Below are positions 55,454-64,000 of a DNA stretch of 64,000 nucleotides, piece after piece. The notes beneath the pieces are model-generated. The model had not been told where the DNA came from. It saw nothing but the letters and a program-made list of their open reading frames with translations, and did not search any database. The stretch's first letter is position 1; the number at the start of each line of letters is the position of its first letter. The position numbers and the translations under genes were made by a program. The DNA lies in the NCBI GenBank assembly GCA_017642935.1, contig JAEPOK010000001.1, positions 992,001 through 1,056,000 on the forward strand, in the 5' to 3' direction. This DNA comes from Hyphomicrobiales bacterium. GTDB lineage: Bacteria; Pseudomonadota; Alphaproteobacteria; Rhizobiales; MH13.

Positions 55454-58400
55454 CTAAACCAGCTCGGCGTGCTCGACGCCTTGCAAGGCGCGAATAGCTC
55501 CGGCGAGTGCCGGGGTTACGGCATAGGAGCCCGGCAGGGCAATTTCGATCTCCTGCGCGGCTTCGCCATCCATGACAATCACGCTCACCTCGCCGCGCGG
55601 CCCAGGCTTGAGATAGGTCGCCAGCGAAGTGACTGTCTGCGGCTCACGCACAAAAACCTGCAATCGCTGCACACTGGATTTCGCGATGTCCTCCAGAAGC
55701 TCGATGGCGGTGATGCGCAAGCGCAAATCGCCATCATTCATCCGCCCGGCAACGCTGAGCAATAAGGACCGCCCAACCTTCACATGGGCGCGTACGTCGC
55801 CAATCTGCTCCTCATAGGCGGCCACCTCGTAAAGCCCGGAATGATCGGTGAGTTTGATGATCGCCATGGCCCGGCCATCGCGGGTGCGACGCTCATAACT
55901 GTCTGAGACGGTGCCCGCGAGGCGGGTGGCATGCATCGGGCCTTTGCGTTCGCGACCATTGGTACTGGCGACCGGCATCTCATCGTCATCGGGGCTGGCA
56001 TTGCTCACGCCGGCCAAAAACTCGCCATAGGTCTGAATGCGCAGTCGCTTGAGCACCTGTTCGTAATCGTCCAGCGGATGGGCGGAAAAGAAGAAGCCCA
56101 GGGCATTGAGTTCGTTCTGCAGGCGCTCGGCCAACGGCCATTCATTGCCCGCCACGACCAAATCGGTCTGGTCGGCTGGTGCATCGCCGAACAAGCCGCC
56201 CTGCCCTGAGGCACGATCCTCATGGCGACTGGCCGCTTCGGCCATCAACCGATCAACGGAATGGGTGAGGCGCGCGCGCGATCCGTGCAAGCTGTCGAAA
56301 ACGCCAGCGGCGATCATGTTTTCCAATGAGCGCTTGTTGATGATGCGCGGATTGATGCGGGCCACCACATCGTCCAGGGAGGCGAACGTTCCGTTGGTCT
56401 GGCGAATTTCGGCGATGTGGTCGGCAACGCCCTCACCAACGCCCTTGATGGCGCAAAGCGCATAATCGATGGCGCCATCACGCACCGAGAAACGCGCCAA
56501 ACCATGATTGATCGATGGCGGGTTGACGGTGATGCCACGTTTGATCGCGTCCTGGCGAAAGTCAGCCAGTTTTTCGGTATTGGTGAGATCGTAGGTCATC
56601 GACGCGGCGAGGAACTCAACGGGGTAATTCGCCTTCAAATAGGCCGTTTGGTAGGAGACCAGCGCATAGGCGGCGGCGTGGGACTTGTTGAAGCCATAGT
56701 CGGCAAATTTTGCCACTTTTTCGAATATGTCGCTGACGACCCGCGCATCCAGACCGCGCTCTTCGGCGCCCTGCAGAAAGCGTGACTTTTGCTTGTCCAT
56801 CTCCGAGCGGATTTTCTTGCCCATCGCGCGGCGCAGCATGTCGGCTTCGGCGAGCGAAAAGCCTGATAGGACGCGGGCGATTTCCATCACCTGCTCCTGG
56901 TAGACAATGATGCCGTGGGTTTCTTTGAGCACCGGTTCCAGCAGCGGGTGCATATAATCCGGCTCTTCATGGCCATGCTTGATGGCGGCGAAGCGCGGAA
57001 TGTTGCTCATTGGTCCCGGACGGAACAGCGCGACCAGCGCGATAATGTCCTCAAAACGGTCTGGTTTGATGGAGAGCAGCGTGCGCCGCATGCCCGCCGA
57101 TTCCACCTGGAACACACCGACGGTGTCGGCCTTGGCGTAAAGCTCGTAGGCGGCAGGATCATCGAGCGGGATGGTTTCCAAGTCGATCTCAACGCCGCGT
57201 CCTTCCAGCAAGCGCAGCGTTTCTTGAATGATGGAGAGGGTTTTAAGGCCAAGGAAATCGAACTTGACCAGCCCCGCCGGCTCCACCCATTTCATGGAAT
57301 ATTGCGTGACCGGCATGGGTGTGCCGGGCTCTCGATAGATCGGCACCAGCTTGTCGAGCGGACGATCGCCAATCACGACGCCGGCCGCGTGGGTTGAGGC
57401 GTGGCGGAACAAGCCTTCTAAGCGCTGCGCGAGATCCAGCAGCTTGGCAACAATCGGCTCATCCTGCGCGGCGGCGCGCAGCGTATCGACCTCTTTCAGG
57501 GCTCGGTCGAGCGTATAAGGATCGGCAGGGTTGGCCGGCACCATCTTGCACAGACGATCGACTTGGCCGTAGGGCATTTCGAGCACGCGGCCGACGTCGC
57601 GCAGCACCGCGCGGGCCTGCAGCGTTCCAAAGGTGATGATCTGCGCGACGCGATCATGCCCGTAGCGGTCCTGCACATAGGTTATCACTTCATCGCGCCG
57701 GTCCTGACAGAAATCGATGTCGAAATCGGGCATCGACACGCGCTCGGGATTCAAGAACCGCTCGAAAAGCAGGCCGAACCGCAGCGGGTCCAGATCGGTG
57801 ATCGTCAGCGCCCAGGCCACCACGGACCCAGCGCCCGACCCGCGCCCCGGGCCGACTGGAATATCATGCTGTTTGGCCCACTGAATAAAGTCAGCAACGA
57901 TCAAGAAGTACCCCGGAAACTTCATGCTTGCGATGGTCGAGAGCTCGAATTCCAGACGCTTGTCGTAGTCCTCTCGGGTCGTATTCGGCGCCAGACCGTT
58001 GGCTTCCAGGCGGGCATCGAGGCCCGCCTTGGCCATGCGCACCAGTGCTTCGGTTTCCGTTTCTTCGCCATCTGCGTCGTTGCCGGTGGTGAAATGCGGC
58101 AGAAGCGGTGGTGATTCTTTCGGGCGGAAGGAGACCCGTTGGGCGATCTCCAGCGTGTTGGCGATGGCCTCAGGGCAATCGGCGAAACGCTTGCGCATTT
58201 CCTCTTGGCTGGCAAAGGCATGGCTCGGCGTCAGCCGGCGGCGATCATCTTCGGAAACCAGCCGGCCTTCGGCGATGGCGAGCAGCGCATCGTGCGCTTC
58301 GTAATCCTCTTTGCTCGGGAAAAAATTCTCATTGGTGGCAACCAATGGCAGATTGCGCGCATAGGCGAGCGCGATGAGTCCGGCTTCGGTCGCTTTTTCC

Positions 58401-58993
58401 TGCTCCATGCCGTGGCGTTGAAGCTCGACGTAAAGTCGGTCTCCAAAGACACCCTGCAACTGATCAAGGCGCCGCTCGGCCGCTTCCTTGTCGTCTTGCC
58501 AAAGCGCCTCGCCAATAGGTCCGTGGGCTCCTCCGGTGAGCGCGATCAATCCGTGATGGGCGTCTGACAGTTGGTCGACGGTCAGCGAAGGACCGCCATT
58601 GGCCACGTCCTCATAGGCGAGCGAGGCAAGCGCCAGCAGATTGCCGAACCCTGCTTCGTTCATGGCGATCAGGACAATGGCGGGCAATGTGTGTGCGGCA
58701 TGGCCCTTGCCGGCCGGCTTGCCACCCATGCGACCACCGCCGCTTTCCTCCTCACCGTCGAAGAGCACTGGAATTTGCAAACCGATGATCGGCTGCATGC
58801 CCGCCTTGGCCGCTTTTTCGGAGAATTCGAGGGCGCCGAACAGATTGTTGGTGTCGGTGATGGCGACGGCAGGCTGTCCATCGGCCTTGGCAAGCGCAAT
58901 GAGCTTGGGCACCTGCAACGCACCCTCAAGCAGCGAATAGGCCGAATGGGATCGTAAATGGATGAAGGGCTGGTCGGCTGCCGCGAAGCTCAT
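55454..58993 (-). CDS. dnaE: DNA polymerase III alpha subunit
   Basis: 1179 residues, full-length DnaE1. An N-terminal PHP domain opens with FIHLRSHSAYSLLEGAL; the polymerase active site has GPGRGSGAGSVVAWAL and PDFDIDFCQDRRDEVI (catalytic Asp residues, about 405-425); then KVAKFADYGFNKSHAAAYAL, and a C-terminal OB-fold region (AGTVSDSYERRTRDGRAMAI). It is the replicative polymerase. It stands alone between the rpsB promoter region and the small SOS-box gene. Confidence 0.97.
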   Translation of the reverse strand: MSFAAADQPFIHLRSHSAYSLLEGALQVPKLIALAKADGQPAVAITDTNNLFGALEFSEKAAKAGMQPIIGLQIPVLFDGEEESGGGRMGGKPAGKGHAAHTLPAIVLIAMNEAGFGNLLALASLAYEDVANGGPSLTVDQLSDAHHGLIALTGGAHGPIGEALWQDDKEAAERRLDQLQGVFGDRLYVELQRHGMEQEKATEAGLIALAYARNLPLVATNENFFPSKEDYEAHDALLAIAEGRLVSEDDRRRLTPSHAFASQEEMRKRFADCPEAIANTLEIAQRVSFRPKESPPLLPHFTTGNDADGEETETEALVRMAKAGLDARLEANGLAPNTTREDYDKRLEFELSTIASMKFPGYFLIVADFIQWAKQHDIPVGPGRGSGAGSVVAWALTITDLDPLRFGLLFERFLNPERVSMPDFDIDFCQDRRDEVITYVQDRYGHDRVAQIITFGTLQARAVLRDVGRVLEMPYGQVDRLCKMVPANPADPYTLDRALKEVDTLRAAAQDEPIVAKLLDLAQRLEGLFRHASTHAAGVVIGDRPLDKLVPIYREPGTPMPVTQYSMKWVEPAGLVKFDFLGLKTLSIIQETLRLLEGRGVEIDLETIPLDDPAAYELYAKADTVGVFQVESAGMRRTLLSIKPDRFEDIIALVALFRPGPMSNIPRFAAIKHGHEEPDYMHPLLEPVLKETHGIIVYQEQVMEIARVLSGFSLAEADMLRRAMGKKIRSEMDKQKSRFLQGAEERGLDARVVSDIFEKVAKFADYGFNKSHAAAYALVSYQTAYLKANYPVEFLAASMTYDLTNTEKLADFRQDAIKRGITVNPPSINHGLARFSVRDGAIDYALCAIKGVGEGVADHIAEIRQTNGTFASLDDVVARINPRIINKRSLENMIAAGVFDSLHGSRARLTHSVDRLMAEAASRHEDRASGQGGLFGDAPADQTDLVVAGNEWPLAERLQNELNALGFFFSAHPLDDYEQVLKRLRIQTYGEFLAGVSNASPDDDEMPVASTNGRERKGPMHATRLAGTVSDSYERRTRDGRAMAIIKLTDHSGLYEVAAYEEQIGDVRAHVKVGRSLLLSVAGRMNDGDLRLRITAIELLEDIAKSSVQRLQVFVREPQTVTSLATYLKPGPRGEVSVIVMDGEAAQEIEIALPGSYAVTPALAGAIRALQGVEHAELV

Positions 58994-59157
58994 GCGCCCT
59001 CGCCTCTCGCTGTTGGGACTCAGCCTCTCACGCTAAGGACAGCGAAGTGGTGGCGAAAGGGGGCACGTGCGTAAGGCTTGGTTATGCACAGGCCCGAGTG
59101 ACGTGCTTACCCAAGCGCACGGGTCGGTCTCCGGCCAAGTCTGTCGATTGGCCAAAC

Positions 59158-59232
59158 TCAAGCGATAATGCCGACCGAAACCACCAGCAGAGCGATGACC
59201 AATAGCGCGCAGCTTTCTTTCAAGACGATCAT
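59158..59232 (-). CDS. 24-residue membrane peptide under predicted SOS control
   Basis: ATG 59232 has GGGAG 6 nt upstream and the frame ends in TGA at 59158. The peptide starts MIVLKESCALLVIALLVVSV and ends Gly-Ile-Ile-Ala: a short charged N-terminus (Lys, Glu) followed by one 17-residue hydrophobic helix, so it should sit in the inner membrane. Two overlapping GTTC-N7-GTTC boxes lie in its promoter. This resembles known SOS-induced membrane peptides (SidA of Caulobacter, which blocks division; TisB of E. coli, which depolarises the membrane), but homology to either is not shown. It is monocistronic, between dnaE and lolD. Confidence 0.65.
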   Translation of the reverse strand: MIVLKESCALLVIALLVVSVGIIA

Positions 59233-59250
59233 GTTCAACTCCCTACACAA

Positions 59251-59283
59251 GAACATGAAGGGAACTTAGTTCCTCTTTTGTTC
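59251..59283 (-). promoter_or_regulatory. Two overlapping LexA (SOS) boxes and promoter
   Basis: GAAC-N7-GAAC at 59251-59265 reads GTTC-N7-GTTC on the minus strand, and GTTC-N7-GTTC at 59269-59283 on the plus strand, only 3 bases apart. This direct repeat is the LexA box of alphaproteobacteria. A TTGACG (59292-59287 on the minus strand) with a weak CTAAGT 17 bases on would place a promoter under the boxes, directed to the 24-codon gene. Confidence 0.72.
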
Positions 59284-59323
59284 TTACGTCAAGTGTTGAA
59301 TCGCAATGAAGGAGCTGCGGGCG

Positions 59324-60028
59324 CTAAGCGGCTGATTCGATGGGTTCTTTGGGCACGACCCTGCCCTGATCTAGCGTGATGATACGATCGGCCCGCGCGG
59401 CCAGCGCCAGATTGTGGGTCGCGATCAGCGCCGAGACGCCCGCTGCACGAACAAGCGCCAAAAGAACCTGAAAAACGTGATCCGAGGTGCCGGGGTCGAG
59501 ATTGCCAGTTGGTTCGTCGGCCAAAAGCAAACCCGGCGCATTGGCCATGGCGCGGGCGATGGCGACGCGCTGTTGCTCACCGCCGGAAAGCTCTGCCGGG
59601 CGATGCGTCGCACGCGGACCAATATGCAAATAGTCGAGAAGCTCCATCGCGCGATCACGGGCAGTTGCTTTGTCGAGGCCCGCGATAAGCTGCGGCATCA
59701 TCACGTTTTCCAGCGCATCGAACTCTGGCAACAGATGATGAAATTGGTAGACAAAGCCGATCTCCTGGCCGCGCAGACTGGAAAGGCCCGTATCATCGAG
59801 GCCGGTGGTGTCTTGCCCGTTGATCAGCACCGTGCCGCTGTCAGGACGGTCCAGCAGGCCGCAAATGTGCAGCAGCGTCGATTTCCCAGCACCGGATGGC
59901 GCGACGAGCGCAACCAGCTCGCCTGGATGCACGGCAAAATCGGTGTTCGTCAGAATATCAAGGCGCGCTTCGCCGGTCTGAAAGCCGCGCGAGACACTGT
60001 GCAATTGAAGTCGGGGCACATCACTCAT
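59324..60028 (-). CDS. lolD: Lipoprotein-releasing ABC transporter ATPase LolD
   Basis: 234 residues. Walker A is [12 protein letters not shown], the LolD-type loop is [21 protein letters not shown], the signature is [14 protein letters not shown] and Walker B is [14 protein letters not shown]. It drives release of lipoproteins to LolA from the inner membrane. Its start overlaps the lolE-type stop by 8 nt, so they are coupled. Confidence 0.94.
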   Translation of the reverse strand: MSDVPRLQLHSVSRGFQTGEARLDILTNTDFAVHPGELVALVAPSGAGKSTLLHICGLLDRPDSGTVLINGQDTTGLDDTGLSSLRGQEIGFVYQFHHLLPEFDALENVMMPQLIAGLDKATARDRAMELLDYLHIGPRATHRPAELSGGEQQRVAIARAMANAPGLLLADEPTGNLDPGTSDHVFQVLLALVRAAGVSALIATHNLALAARADRIITLDQGRVVPKEPIESAA

Positions 60029-61346
60029 AGCGCAGCGCCTCGACCGGATCGAGTTTGGCGGCGCGCCAGGCGGGGTAGAGCGTTGCCAACAGCGACAGTG
60101 CGAGCGCGATCAAGAGAATGGCGACCGTTTCCATCGGGTCCATATCGGCGGGCAGCCGCGAGAGATAGTAAAGCTCCGGCGAAAACAGCTCGGTGCGCGT
60201 CAGCGTTGAGATCAATTGGCGGATGTTTTCTGCATTGAGGCAAATGATCGTGCCCAGCACAAAGCCGCAGGCTGTGCCGACAAGCCCGATGCTTGCGCCG
60301 GTCATAACGAACACGCGCATGATCGCACCGCGCGAGGCGCCCATGGTGCGCAGGATCGCGATGTCGCGGCCCTTATCCTTCACCAGCATGATCATGCCGG
60401 ACACCACATTGAGTGCCGCGACGAGCACGATCATGGTGAGGATGAGGAACATCACGTTGCGCTCCACCTCGAGCGCGGCGAAAAAGGTCAGGTTGCGCTG
60501 GCGCCAATCGACGCTGAACAGCGAACGCTCGGCAGCCGCCTCGATGGTCGCGCGCATCTCGCCAATGGCATCAGGGTCTTCAACATAGACATCGACGCCC
60601 GACACCGTGGTGCCCATGTTGAAATAAGCCTGCGCCTCGTTGAGCGGCATGAACACGAACACCAGATCATATTCCGACATGCCGATCTCAAAGATCGCCT
60701 GGACCTCATAGGCCTTGATGCGCGGCGTGACGCCAAACGGCGTCACCGAGCCGCGCGGGGTTACGATGGTGACGCTGTCGCCGACGGCCACGCCGAGTTG
60801 GGACGCCAAGCGCGAACCGATGATGATTGTCTCGCCGGTCTCGCCTTCGGGCGGATCAAAACCGTCCAGAGTGCCGCCGCGCAGTGATTGCGCCAGAGCC
60901 GGCAGTGAGAGCAAATCATTCTCACTCATCCCACGCACCACGACGCCATTGCTGGCGTTGGCGCCCGAGGCCAGCGCCTGGCCCTCGACGAATGGAACCG
61001 CGATCTCAACGCCATCAACACCGGTCACACGGGTCTGGACGTCACGATAATCGTCGAAAGGCCGGTCCACGGCCTGCAAAACCAGATGGCCGTTGATGCC
61101 GAGAATCTTGTCCAAAAGCTCAGCACGAAAGCCGTTCATCACCGCCATTACGACGATGAGCGTCGCAACGCCGAGCATGATGCCAAGGAACGAGAAGCCG
61201 GCAATGACGGAGATGAAGGTTTCCTTGCGCCGGGCGCGCAGGTAGCGCAGCGCGATCATCCGTTCAAAGCGGGAGAATGGCCCGGTTTTTGGGGGCTTGT
61301 CAGCCGCGCCATCGCTGGTCACACCGCTTTGATCGGTCACACTCAC
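60021..61346 (-). CDS. lolE: Lipoprotein-releasing ABC permease, LolC/LolE type
   Basis: 441 residues from GTG 61346, chosen because AGGAGGAG lies 9 nt upstream; the open frame reaches 61379 but would then contain that site. One N-terminal helix ([21 protein letters not shown]) precedes a periplasmic MacB-like domain, and three C-terminal helices follow ([24 protein letters not shown] and so on). Only one such permease gene is present with lolD, as in alphaproteobacteria where it probably forms a homodimer, so C/E naming is arbitrary. Confidence 0.93.
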   Translation of the reverse strand: MSVTDQSGVTSDGAADKPPKTGPFSRFERMIALRYLRARRKETFISVIAGFSFLGIMLGVATLIVVMAVMNGFRAELLDKILGINGHLVLQAVDRPFDDYRDVQTRVTGVDGVEIAVPFVEGQALASGANASNGVVVRGMSENDLLSLPALAQSLRGGTLDGFDPPEGETGETIIIGSRLASQLGVAVGDSVTIVTPRGSVTPFGVTPRIKAYEVQAIFEIGMSEYDLVFVFMPLNEAQAYFNMGTTVSGVDVYVEDPDAIGEMRATIEAAAERSLFSVDWRQRNLTFFAALEVERNVMFLILTMIVLVAALNVVSGMIMLVKDKGRDIAILRTMGASRGAIMRVFVMTGASIGLVGTACGFVLGTIICLNAENIRQLISTLTRTELFSPELYYLSRLPADMDPMETVAILLIALALSLLATLYPAWRAAKLDPVEALRYE

Positions 61347-61480
61347 CAAGTCTCTCTCCTCCTGCGCGAGGTGTGGCACGATTCGCCACCGGTCGGCGAG
61401 CGCGCCCGCCGGACCCTTTCGGTTCTGTCCTTAGCGTGGGAAACCAAGGCCAAAGTGAGGTGAAAAGAAGCGGTTTTCGA

Positions 61481-62803
61481 TCAGGATGCCGTGAGCGCGT
61501 TCACCGCCGCATCTGGGCCCATCATGGAGCGCTCGCCGGTCCTCCGGTCCTTGACCTCTATCTCGCCTGATTTCAGCCCTTTGGGGCCGACGATGATCTG
61601 TTTGGGCAGTCCAATCAGATCCATCTGGGCGAATTTGGCGCCGCCGCGCGCATCGGTGTCGTCGTAAAGCACGTCGACGCCGGCCTTGCCGAGCTGCGCT
61701 TCCAGATCAGCACAAGCCGCATCGCAGGCCTCATCGCCGGCGCGCATATTGATCAAACCGACATCGAAAGGCGCGACGGAGGCCGGCCAGATGATGCCAT
61801 CATCATCGTGCGAGGCTTCAATGATAGCAGGCACAAGGCGGCTTGGGCCGATACCGTAAGACCCCATTTCCACCGGCACGTCCTTGCCATCGGGGCCGGT
61901 GACAACCGCGCCCATGGGCGCAGAATATTTGGTGCCGAAATAGAAGATGTGTCCGACCTCGATGCCGCGCGCTGAAACGCGTCGATCCTCAGGAACCTTG
62001 GCTTCAAAAGCGGCCTGGTCGTGCATTTCGTCAGTGGCCGCGTAGGGCTCAAGGAACGGCGCAACCAGGCCGGAAAGATCGCCGGAGAAGTCTGTGTCCT
62101 CGGCGGGAATCGGCAGTTCAAGCATCGCCTTGTCGCAGAACACTTCGCTCTCGCCGGTGTCGGCCAGAATGATAAACTCGTGGCTGAGATCACCGCCGAT
62201 CGGCCCAGTGTCGGCCCGCATCGGGACGCTTGTCAGTCCCATCCGCGAGAAGGTGCGCAGATAAGCGACAAACATGCGGTAATAGGCGCGTCGTGCAGCC
62301 TCAGGATCCAGATCGAACGAATAGGCATCCTTCATCAGGAACTCGCGCGAGCGCATGGTGCCGAAGCGCGGCCGCACCTCGTCACGCACCTTCCATTGGA
62401 TGTGGTAGAGGTTAAGCGGCAAATCCTTGTAGGAGCGCACACCGGATTTGAAGATCGCGGTTATCATCTCTTCATTTGTCGGGCCATAGAGCATCGGGCG
62501 ATCATGGCGATCGGTGATACGCAGCATTTCTTGCCCATAGGCATCGTAGCGCCCGGATTCGATCCAAAGATCGGCAGGCTGAAGCGTCGGCATCAGCACT
62601 TCGATGGCGCCGGAGCGATCCTGCTCCTCGCGGACGATCGTGCAGATCTTATCGAGCACACGCTTGCCGAGTGGCAGCCACGAGTAGATGCCAGCGGCCT
62701 CTTGGCGGATCATGCCGGCGCGCAGCATCAGACGGTGCGAAACGATCTCCGCTTCACGGGGCGTTTCTTTCAATGTCGGCAGAAAATAGCGCGACAGGCG
62801 CAT
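61481..62803 (-). CDS. proS: Prolyl-tRNA synthetase (short alphaproteobacterial form)
   Basis: 440 residues from ATG 62803 (GAGG 6 nt upstream); an ATG at 62815 has no such site. Class II motif 1 region [16 protein letters not shown], motif 2 [19 protein letters not shown] and motif 3 [16 protein letters not shown] are visible. The editing insertion domain of E. coli ProS (about 570 residues) is absent, as is normal in alphaproteobacteria. It precedes lolE-lolD, a typical Rhizobiales order. Confidence 0.95.
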   Translation of the reverse strand: MRLSRYFLPTLKETPREAEIVSHRLMLRAGMIRQEAAGIYSWLPLGKRVLDKICTIVREEQDRSGAIEVLMPTLQPADLWIESGRYDAYGQEMLRITDRHDRPMLYGPTNEEMITAIFKSGVRSYKDLPLNLYHIQWKVRDEVRPRFGTMRSREFLMKDAYSFDLDPEAARRAYYRMFVAYLRTFSRMGLTSVPMRADTGPIGGDLSHEFIILADTGESEVFCDKAMLELPIPAEDTDFSGDLSGLVAPFLEPYAATDEMHDQAAFEAKVPEDRRVSARGIEVGHIFYFGTKYSAPMGAVVTGPDGKDVPVEMGSYGIGPSRLVPAIIEASHDDDGIIWPASVAPFDVGLINMRAGDEACDAACADLEAQLGKAGVDVLYDDTDARGGAKFAQMDLIGLPKQIIVGPKGLKSGEIEVKDRRTGERSMMGPDAAVNALTAS

Positions 62804-62918
62804 GGCAGGCCTCATCAGTCTGGGAATTAGGGCATTGGACGCTTAGGTGCGCTTGCGCATGTGCATGAAAGGCGGCAGCTATGGCAAGGCCAGATATGCT
62901 GCAGTGGGCCGACGAAGG

Positions 62919-63245
62919 CTAGCAGGGATGGTTCTGCGTTATCGTCAGAGTGGCGCCGCCGCTCTCCGTTTGGATCGAAAGCCCCTGGCGGCGCAGACGC
63001 AGCCTGGTTTCTTCCTCCCAGCCATAAACCTCTTGGATATGCGCCAACGCACCCACATCAGCTGGCAGACCAAGACGCACCGTTCGCACTGTGGCGTGCG
63101 GAATCACAACCGGTGCACTCTGGTTGGTGCAAGATAGATGGTGGCGGTTGCTGAGCGAATCAGCGGCGCTGATTCCAGCCGATGCCATAAGCATCGCGGT
63201 CATGATCGAAAGGGAGATCGGAAATTTTCGGAAACTTTGAGCCAT
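62919..63245 (-). CDS. Small secreted protein of unknown function
   Basis: 108 residues with a clear Sec signal peptide (ISLSIMTAMLMASAGISAAD, cleavage near residue 28). The mature part of about 80 residues has two Cys (near 39 and at the end, 108), which could form a disulfide, and an Arg-rich strand (VRTVRLGLPADVGAL, RLRLRRQGLSI). I recognise no family. It is alone on its transcript between proS and an untranscribed-looking region; periplasmic localisation is expected. Confidence 0.65.
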   Translation of the reverse strand: MAQSFRKFPISLSIMTAMLMASAGISAADSLSNRHHLSCTNQSAPVVIPHATVRTVRLGLPADVGALAHIQEVYGWEEETRLRLRRQGLSIQTESGGATLTITQNHPC

Positions 63246-63558
63246 GGTCCTTTTCTAGCATAGCCCAAACCGATTGCGTGGATGCGTTTGCAACGCGGTA
63301 AACGTTGCGCAGACGGCAAACATAGACCCGATTTTGTCCGTTGACTCATGGTTAGCTACGTAAATTTACGCAAGGTCTACAGGCGTTACGAGTAATCAAC
63401 GGCATGTCGCGTATTTGTTGTGCAGCGCAGCACATTTTTTACGTGACACCCAACGGGAAAAACGCCTACAAAGTGGCCATAAGCGGTGCCAAACCGCACA
63501 AAACAATGCCAGTGGCTCAAGTCTCGGGGGGAGACGCGGGGTTTATTGGATTACTGCA
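63246..63558. other. Intergenic region with palindromes, possible small RNA promoter
   Basis: No convincing gene. TGCAACG (63289-63295) and CGTTGC (63303-63308) form a short dyad near the start of the secreted-protein gene. TTGACT (63341-63346, overlapping a GACTC CcrM site) and the 12-bp palindrome CGTAAATTTACG (63359-63370) suggest a promoter with an operator facing right. A 71-codon frame from 63404 has no ribosome site and runs through the following terminator, so it is not called. Confidence 0.4.
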
Positions 63559-63585
63559 GGCAGGATCGAAAGATCCTGCCTTTTT
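63371..63585 (+). ncRNA. Possible small RNA ending at an orphan terminator
   Basis: The plus strand has a good terminator (63559-63585) with no plus-strand gene before it for more than 20 kb, apart from short shadow frames. The only promoter-like sequence is near 63341-63370, so a transcript of about 200 nt is predicted. Its 5-prime end is a guess and no known RNA family was recognised. Confidence 0.3.
63559..63585 (+). terminator. Rho-independent terminator without an upstream gene
   Basis: GGCAGGATC (63559-63567) pairs perfectly with GATCCTGCC (63572-63580) around a GAAA tetraloop, followed by TTTTT (63581-63585). The minus-strand exit has no T-run, so it acts on plus-strand transcripts. 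Confidence 0.85.
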
Positions 63586-63716
63586 ATTTGGCAGATCAAA
63601 ACCTTATCATAATCTCTGAAAGCGGTTTCGAGGCGCCAACAGCGCACGCTCGCCTAATGGCAATGCGCTGCCTCATCTCATTCTTTACATGAAGAAATTG
63701 CCGTAACTTATTGATA

Positions 63717-63977
63717 TTAAACGTTCGGCAGTGGAACATCCATGATCGATAGGCCCGAATAGACCAGCAGCCAGTAAATGAAGGCGAAGACCAGGCTGGC
63801 CAGGACTGTGTTGCGGATCGCAATTTTCAAGAACGACGTCTTCTCAGGAGCGCTCGCCGGAGCGCCCGGAACCACGTCACCTGCTTCCGCTTGCGTGCGC
63901 ACGCCGAATGGTAAGACGGCAAACAGCGTTACCCACCAGACAACGAAATAGATCGCAATGGCGCTGCCAAGGCTCAT
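63717..63977 (-). CDS. DUF1467 family membrane protein
   Basis: 86 residues with two membrane helices: AIAIYFVVWWVTLFAVLPFGV (about 6-26, with the family pattern VVWW..LF.VLPFGVR) and TVLASLVFAFIYWLLVYSG (about 56-75). Function unknown. In Rhizobiales it commonly lies between the methylmalonyl-CoA epimerase gene and proS, which is the layout here. Its start is 3 bases after the upstream stop. Confidence 0.88.
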   Translation of the reverse strand: MSLGSAIAIYFVVWWVTLFAVLPFGVRTQAEAGDVVPGAPASAPEKTSFLKIAIRNTVLASLVFAFIYWLLVYSGLSIMDVPLPNV

Positions 63978-63980
63978 CGC

Positions 63981-64000
63981 TCAGACCTCTTCCAGTTCGA
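63981..64000 (-). CDS. mce: C-terminal end of probable methylmalonyl-CoA epimerase
   Basis: Only the last five codons (Glu-Leu-Glu-Glu-Val) and TGA are visible; the rest is beyond the window. The assignment rests on the acidic ending and on the mce-DUF1467-proS order common in Rhizobiales. The sequence alone cannot prove it. Confidence 0.35.

Noticed and set aside
59158-59232. Naming the 24-residue peptide sidA or tisB
   Set aside because: Only size, a single helix and the SOS boxes agree; no residue-level homology could be shown from memory.
63419-63440. Hairpin TGTGC/GCACA followed by six Ts as a terminator
   Set aside because: The stem has only 5 bp and lies inside the predicted small transcript; too weak to call.
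63404-63619. 71-codon plus-strand frame before DUF1467
   Set aside because: No ribosome site, no recognisable motif, and it reads through the terminator hairpin at 63559-63585.

Overview
The window (about 60% G+C) comes from an alphaproteobacterium, most likely of the order Hyphomicrobiales (Rhizobiales). The right half carries the housekeeping order gltX-gltA / lpxB-lpxI-lpxA-fabZ-lpxD-bamA-rseP-dxr-cdsA-uppS-frr-pyrH-tsf-rpsB / dnaE / lolD-lolE-proS / DUF1467, which is typical of that order. The left half is accessory: transport and catabolism genes.

Bases 1-17707: sugar-catabolism region. Three divergent promoter regions (about 4.2, 12.2 and 16.0 kb) feed an ABC importer (SBP, two permeases, ATPase) and many enzymes: FucU-type mutarotase, two PfkB kinases, an FGGY kinase, SDR and aldo/keto-reductase dehydrogenases, a sugar-phosphate SIS isomerase, a TIM-barrel isomerase, a UxaA-type dehydratase, SgcX/M42 and SgcQ/BtpA proteins, an SGNH esterase and the start of a ThDP enzyme. 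A GntR/FCD regulator lies inside it. The same CTA(A/G)CATGTTAG palindrome occurs in all three promoter regions, so I infer a single regulon for one deoxy- or branched sugar or its acid; the substrate is not readable from sequence.

Bases 17715-28942: a second importer (ATPase, SBP, two permeases) is followed on the same strand by three NTF2/SnoaL-like proteins, a bicupin, a SAM methyltransferase and a MetE-like zinc methyltransferase. A fourth SnoaL paralogue is divergent. This looks like an uncharacterised catabolic operon of about 10 kb with a large dyad operator in the divergent promoter.

Bases 28947-31262: a SagB/ThcOx-type flavin dehydrogenase, a 26-residue peptide gene with a strong ribosome-binding site, a perfect hairpin between them, an operator-like repeat cluster, and an XRE regulator behind its own terminator. 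This is a candidate minimal RiPP (modified peptide) locus without YcaO.

Bases 31643-37202: gamma-glutamyltransferase, tRNA-Leu(GAG), a stand-alone SpoA/FliN-like domain, lipB and comEC. Bases 37203-58993: gltX and gltA, then the lipid A / outer membrane / isoprenoid / translation series on the minus strand, and dnaE. Bases 58994-64000: a previously hidden 24-codon membrane peptide gene behind two overlapping GTTC-N7-GTTC SOS boxes, then lolD-lolE-proS, a small secreted protein, an orphan terminator that may end a small RNA, DUF1467 and the last codons of a probable methylmalonyl-CoA epimerase.
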